DNA from: a virus
Virus record (IMG/VR): IMGVR_UViG_3300042387_001497
Location: 1 to 44,403 of that record
Reading direction: 5' to 3' (one strand)
Length of the DNA: 44,403 bases
Below the pieces are notes generated by a model, which was given only the letters and a program-made list of their open reading frames with translations, ran no database searches and was not told the DNA's origin. Below, piece by piece: positions 40,849-44,403 of the stretch. The translations under genes and the position numbers were made by a program. Positions within the stretch are counted from its first letter, which is position 1, and each line of letters opens with the position of its first letter.

Positions 40849-40867
40849 TTTGGGCATTCCGCCCAAA
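40849..40867 (+). promoter_or_regulatory. Hairpin directly after the stop of the 187-residue gene
   Basis: TTTGGGC pairs with GCCCAAA around ATTCC, beginning at the base after the TAA. No T-run follows; the leader of the next gene, A/C-only, begins at once. It probably protects the 3' end of the mRNA or weakly attenuates. Confidence 0.55.
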
Positions 40868-40899
40868 ACCCAAACCCAACAAAACAAAAAAAAACCAAA

Positions 40900-42081
40900 A
40901 TGTGCAAGTTACTTGCATCCTCGAAACTGCTTGTTCGCAAGCAAAGCCAGATAGTCGAATTAACTCGACTTTCGGCTGAATGGCTAGGAACCACGCAAAG
41001 GGACGGATTCGGATTCGCCCTTTCTCACGAAAACGGGATATATGGCGAAAAGTATCTTCGCCCCGAATCCTGCAAAGGCATGGGAATCGTTTCCCGTGAT
41101 TTGCAGGTTCTCCCGAAAGGCCTGAAAGTCACGGTTGCCCGTAACAGGGACTTCCTGACTTTCGGCAAGTTCCCCGCCTATGACCGAATCAAGGGTTCCT
41201 ACATTTCCCACGGTAGGACCGCAACCTGTGGAAGGGAGATTACCAATACTCACCCTTTCCACGGGATTGACTCGAACAATGGTTCCTGGACTATTGCCCA
41301 TAACGGGGTTGTCGACCATATCGGCGAAAAGCACGAAATGGCCACAACTTGTGATTCTGAGCATATCCTGCATTGCTTCACAAAGGGCAAAGGGGTTCAT
41401 TCCCTAAAAACCCAGATTTCGGGTTATGCGGCAGTCGTTGGAATCAACCCTAACGGCGAATTGTTCGCTTTCCGTGATAATGTGGCTCCCCTGTATTGCT
41501 CGTATATCGAGGATTTGGGTGTTTGCACGCTTTCCACGGACCCTGTGCATTGCGTGGATTACAACAAAACGGTTTGTAAGCATAACAAGGCAAAGCAGAC
41601 TTCCATCACTTCTGCCTATATGATTGAACCCTATGTTCTCCATGTTTTCTCGAAAGACGGAATGGTGGATACCACCGATTTCGAGGCATTCTCCCGATAC
41701 ACGAATTCCGCTTCTGCGGTTTCCCGTAGTTTGGGTAGTGCTGGGGTTACGAGTTATATCGGAAACAGGGACTATCGCCGATATGACGGGAAGTATCCCT
41801 ATCAGGGAAGCACCACTTATCCTGGTTACTCCCATTCCAACTATTCCGACGATTACGAGGAACCCGATGAAATCGGCAATCTCGTTCAACAGGAAATGTC
41901 TGGAATCAAGGATACCGAGGAATTCCTGGATGACCCCGCTTTGAGGGAAGCCGTCAAAAACGGTGAACTCAGGGTTAGGGACATTGCCGACATTGCGGGT
42001 GAAACCCCGAATGACGACCAAATCCGATACCTGGAAAAGCAAATTGAGATGGAAAAGCAGAATGAAAGGAAGTCCAAGTAA
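40900..42081 (+). CDS. Class II glutamine amidotransferase
   Basis: A 393-residue Ntn-type glutaminase. After removal of Met1, Cys2 becomes the N-terminal nucleophile (MCKLLA). Other family blocks are in order: RDGFGFA (34-40), SHGRTAT (103-109), NTHPFHG (116-122), AHNGVV (133-138) and CDSEHI (151-156). It hydrolyses glutamine to glutamate and ammonia, normally for a partner enzyme. There is no synthetase domain after the glutaminase; residues about 230-393 are unrecognised, with a Tyr/Ser-rich stretch and a charged helical end. The partner is most likely the amidoligase encoded next. Confidence 0.9.
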   Translation: MCKLLASSKLLVRKQSQIVELTRLSAEWLGTTQRDGFGFALSHENGIYGEKYLRPESCKGMGIVSRDLQVLPKGLKVTVARNRDFLTFGKFPAYDRIKGSYISHGRTATCGREITNTHPFHGIDSNNGSWTIAHNGVVDHIGEKHEMATTCDSEHILHCFTKGKGVHSLKTQISGYAAVVGINPNGELFAFRDNVAPLYCSYIEDLGVCTLSTDPVHCVDYNKTVCKHNKAKQTSITSAYMIEPYVLHVFSKDGMVDTTDFEAFSRYTNSASAVSRSLGSAGVTSYIGNRDYRRYDGKYPYQGSTTYPGYSHSNYSDDYEEPDEIGNLVQQEMSGIKDTEEFLDDPALREAVKNGELRVRDIADIAGETPNDDQIRYLEKQIEMEKQNERKSK

Positions 42082-42089
42082 GGTCTAAA

Positions 42090-42191
42090 ACCTGGCAACA
42101 GGTGGTTTCTGTGAATGAGCCTAACCGCATTTCCGACCAAAACGGATAGTTCGCAGAAACCTTAAATTTCCCTTTCCGCAGTAAAATGCGG
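42090..42191 (+). promoter_or_regulatory. Three-hairpin element between glutaminase and amidoligase
   Basis: P1 is ACCTG-GCAA-CAGGT (42090-42103), a 5-bp stem with a GNRA tetraloop. P2 follows with no gap: 42104-42115 pairs with 42150-42161 over 12 positions (one G-U), enclosing a small TCCG/CGGA hairpin (42132-42146). P3 is CCGCA/TGCGG (42176-42191). The element ends just before the A/C-only leader of the amidoligase. It could be a riboswitch-like regulator, an attenuator or a processing site. Confidence 0.55.
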
Positions 42192-42225
42192 GATACCCAA
42201 AACCAAACCAAACCCAAAACCCAAC

Positions 42226-44079
42226 ATGCCCCAAAAGCAACAAAACATGCTGTCCCTGTTAAACAGCAATAACCTCGAAATCCTGGACTTTGACAAAGCC
42301 CTGGAATTCGCCAATGCCAGAAAGGAGGTCTTCAACAAGTTCGCCACTTTCGTGGATACCCACGATTGCGTCCGAATCATGGATTACCAAAATCCGCTTA
42401 ACAACCTTTCCAAGGAACAGATGGTTACCTTGAAAGCCCGTTTTGCGTCTTGGGCTGCAAACAGCGCAATCTGCGGTTCTATGATTAACGAGCGAACCAT
42501 GCAAATGATGCCTTGGGCCTGTTTCTCGTTTACTGGAGAAGCCGAAAACCGCAATTTGAGCCATTTCCACAGAACCGTTTCTTACGGAAGGTTCTTTTCC
42601 ACGCTTAACGCTGTTTCGGTTTTCGGCCAATTGCACCCGAAAATCAAGTCCTGGATTTGCAGGGATTACGCCCATAACAGGTTTATGCACTCTTCCAATG
42701 TTTTGCTCATTAACTTCATTCGTGAGTTTTACTTGGAATTGAAGGAAGCGGGGATCCCCCATCTTCCAGAAGTGCCCGAAACACTTGATAGGGAGCAAAT
42801 CGCTAGTTTCATCAATCTTCCCAATACCAGGGAACTCAGGGAAGCCATTATTTCGGCTTTGCAGCAATACAACGAAAACACCAATTCCACCAATAATTCT
42901 TTCATCCGAATCAACGGAAAGAACGAATTCGTTGCTCCTACTGGATTGGCGTTTATCGGTGTTCTCTGCCTTAACTGGGTTGGGGACATTCACACGAAAA
43001 TCCGAAATGTCAACAAAGCCAGAAAGAAGTTGAACCGCCGAATCGAGAATGTCGGAAATATGGTCAATAGGTACGAAAACACGCTTCGTGAACTTTCGGA
43101 GGTTGCCCCTAGATTCTGGGAATCCGATAGTTCCGTTTCCTCGTTTACCAAGTATTGGGCCAAAAAGAAGTATCCCACTGGTTCTATGGTTGGCATTGAA
43201 ATCGAGTTCGTGGGAACCGCCGAAACCACGGAAGGCAGCAATTACATTGCTTGCGGGGATTGCGATATTTGCAATAACGAGGATTCCGATGAAGTCTGCG
43301 AAAACGGGCATTACGAAAACGACATAAAGTGGCCGAAGGCTCCTTTTGTCTGGTTTAAGCGAGATGGGTCAATCAATACTACCAAGGATAACGAGCGAAT
43401 GCTCGAATTCCAGGAAGTCAACATTGTCTGCAATATCAACGATTCCAAGGATTCCAGCAGAATCGCTGATACGCTAAACTGGATGAATAGCCATTATATG
43501 AAAGTCAACAAAACCTGCGGTTTGCACGTTCATGTGGATTGCAGGGATTTCACGGCTAATATGTTTGGCAGGAAAGTCACCAAAATGGATACAGCGATGA
43601 AAAACTGGATTCAGTTTATGGTGCCTTTCAGCAGAGCCTCGAATTCCTATTGCCGTGTTTTCGGTGGTGATATGGATTCCAGGTATACCGCTGTTAACAG
43701 GCTTTCCTTCCAAGAGCACCAAACCCTCGAAATCAGGGTTGGCTCGGCTTCACTCAATCCTACGAAAGTCAAGAATTGGGCGAAACTGATGCATTACCTG
43801 GTTCATACGAGAGAGGATGTTTCCACTATTACGGAATTCCTTAAGTCCGACTGTTCCCCGAATCTCAAGGCTTTTGCGATTGCCAGAATCGTTAAGTTCT
43901 TCGATTCCCACAAGAATGGCCGAACCATGGGACACCCTAATTCCAATGCTTCGTGGGTTCCCTCAAATCCCAATCAACCCGTGGATCCCCATAATCCCCG
44001 AACTGTGATTCCCCCCGAAATCACGGAAATCCACAATTCCTACTATCACACGAATCGCTCCGAAGACACCGAATCCTGA
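42226..44079 (+). CDS. Amidoligase (carboxylate-amine ligase, glutamine-synthetase-like fold)
   Basis: A 617-residue protein. The C-terminal half matches the putative amidoligase family: MVGIEIEFVG (321-330), FKRDGSI (377-383), CGLHVHVD (431-438), and TLEIRVG (500-506). Glu325 and Glu327, His434 and His436 and Arg504 are candidate metal, ATP and substrate residues by analogy with glutamine synthetase. A Cys-rich insert at about 343-362 (Cys343, Cys346, Cys349, Cys358, His362) could bind zinc. The N-terminal 310 residues are helical and unrecognised, and may select the substrate. The C-terminus is a Pro/Asn-rich tail. It should use ATP and ammonia from the glutaminase to amidate a carboxylate. 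Confidence 0.87.
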   Translation: MPQKQQNMLSLLNSNNLEILDFDKALEFANARKEVFNKFATFVDTHDCVRIMDYQNPLNNLSKEQMVTLKARFASWAANSAICGSMINERTMQMMPWACFSFTGEAENRNLSHFHRTVSYGRFFSTLNAVSVFGQLHPKIKSWICRDYAHNRFMHSSNVLLINFIREFYLELKEAGIPHLPEVPETLDREQIASFINLPNTRELREAIISALQQYNENTNSTNNSFIRINGKNEFVAPTGLAFIGVLCLNWVGDIHTKIRNVNKARKKLNRRIENVGNMVNRYENTLRELSEVAPRFWESDSSVSSFTKYWAKKKYPTGSMVGIEIEFVGTAETTEGSNYIACGDCDICNNEDSDEVCENGHYENDIKWPKAPFVWFKRDGSINTTKDNERMLEFQEVNIVCNINDSKDSSRIADTLNWMNSHYMKVNKTCGLHVHVDCRDFTANMFGRKVTKMDTAMKNWIQFMVPFSRASNSYCRVFGGDMDSRYTAVNRLSFQEHQTLEIRVGSASLNPTKVKNWAKLMHYLVHTREDVSTITEFLKSDCSPNLKAFAIARIVKFFDSHKNGRTMGHPNSNASWVPSNPNQPVDPHNPRTVIPPEITEIHNSYYHTNRSEDTES

Positions 44080-44102
44080 TTAACACCTAATCACCCATAC
44101 AC

Positions 44103-44133
44103 GGGGTTCCTGGGAAACTGGGAACCCCTTTTT
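44103..44133 (+). terminator. Rho-independent terminator of the amidoligase cassette
   Basis: GGGGTTCC (44103-44110) pairs with GGAACCCC (44121-44128) around a 10-base loop and is followed by five T residues. It lies 24 bases after the amidoligase stop and closes the cassette before the right terminal repeat. Confidence 0.9.
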
Positions 44134-44158
44134 GTACCTATTAGTCAATACCAAATAA

Positions 44159-44403
44159 TCGTGGTTTATACCTTTCCCATATATACGAGTATCTCCCTGT
44201 TTCACTGACTATCTAATTTCCACCCCAAAAAGATGGTTTCTTGCTTCCAGGTGAAAAATGCAAAGGAAGGGAATGGGTGATACCAAGCAAAGGGGTTTCC
44301 ACCTGTAGGGGGAATACTGGGAAAGAGTGTTACCAAGCATTAGACCTTTTCCAGAAGGGGGGAAAAGAGTGATACCAAGCAAAACGGGATTCCCACATGG
44401 GGG
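44159..44403. repeat. Right copy of the terminal direct repeat
   Basis: A copy of bases 1-245 with G instead of A at 44276. See the left copy. The junction with unique sequence on the left is after CCAAATAA. Confidence 0.93.

Noticed and set aside
41404-42042. 212-codon minus-strand frame inside the glutaminase gene
   Set aside because: Same cause: codon register opposite a real gene with the same codon avoidance.
42259-43311. 350-codon open frame on the minus strand inside the amidoligase gene
   Set aside because: It is in exact codon register opposite a recognisable enzyme and is open only because the sense gene avoids TTA, CTA and TCA. The translation has no recognisable domain.
1-44403. 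Integrase, repressor or attachment site
   Set aside because: No recombinase or lysogeny gene was recognised on either strand. The tRNAs are intact and show no flanking duplicated ends, so there is no support for integration.

Overview
The window looks like the complete, or nearly complete, genome of a virulent tailed phage. The first 245 bases recur at the end (44159-44403) with a single mismatch, so the molecule is circular in assembly or carries a direct terminal repeat. The virion genes suggest a short-tailed (podovirus-like) particle: large terminase, portal, acidic scaffold, SU10-type major capsid protein, adaptor, beta-rich nozzle/hub protein, fibres and three successive internal virion proteins, the last of 2560 residues. 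I see no tape measure, integrase, repressor, DNA polymerase or RNA polymerase, so replication and transcription must rely on the host. The lysis genes (holin, transglycosylase, lipoprotein with C-terminal membrane helices) point to a Gram-negative host. Almost no gene has a Shine-Dalgarno sequence; starts follow A-rich or A/C-only leaders, which suggests a host lineage that initiates translation without SD pairing.

Layout. 1-1860: terminal repeat, 40-bp imperfect repeats, and three small leftward genes, two of them paralogous 70-residue proteins, with promoters and terminators. 1872-30378: one rightward late block of virion and lysis genes, mostly joined by ATGA or TAATG overlaps, ending with the spanin candidate at 31073. 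30934-36978: a leftward early operon for replication and recombination (RusA resolvase, RecE-like nuclease, replication initiator with inverted repeats inside it, DnaC-like loader, HNH protein, Erf annealing protein, metallophosphoesterase, small HTH proteins) with an embedded tRNA-Arg. 36979-39333: rightward small early genes with a shared promoter motif. 39398-39820: a hairpin-rich untranslated segment followed by tRNA-Thr, tRNA-Ala and tRNA-Ser. 39821-40284: non-coding control region with two families of tandem repeats. 40285-44133: a three-gene cassette with its own promoter region and terminator.

The most interesting part is that cassette: an unknown 187-residue protein, a class II glutamine amidotransferase (N-terminal Cys, ammonia-releasing) and a 617-residue amidoligase of the glutamine-synthetase-like fold with a Cys-rich insertion. 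Together they predict ammonia released from glutamine being used by a carboxylate-amine ligase to amidate an unknown peptide, protein or cell-envelope target. The cassette differs from the rest of the genome in codon use (it avoids TCA, TTA and CTA), has A/C-only leaders, a hairpin after its first gene and a three-hairpin element in front of the amidoligase, and is preceded by helical-phase 11-bp repeats upstream of a TATAAT box.

The four phage tRNAs (Arg-UCU, Thr-UGU, Ala-UGC, Ser-UGA) match codons that look favoured in the virion genes (AGA, ACA, GCA, TCA). Early and late genes are therefore probably tuned differently from the amidoligase cassette.
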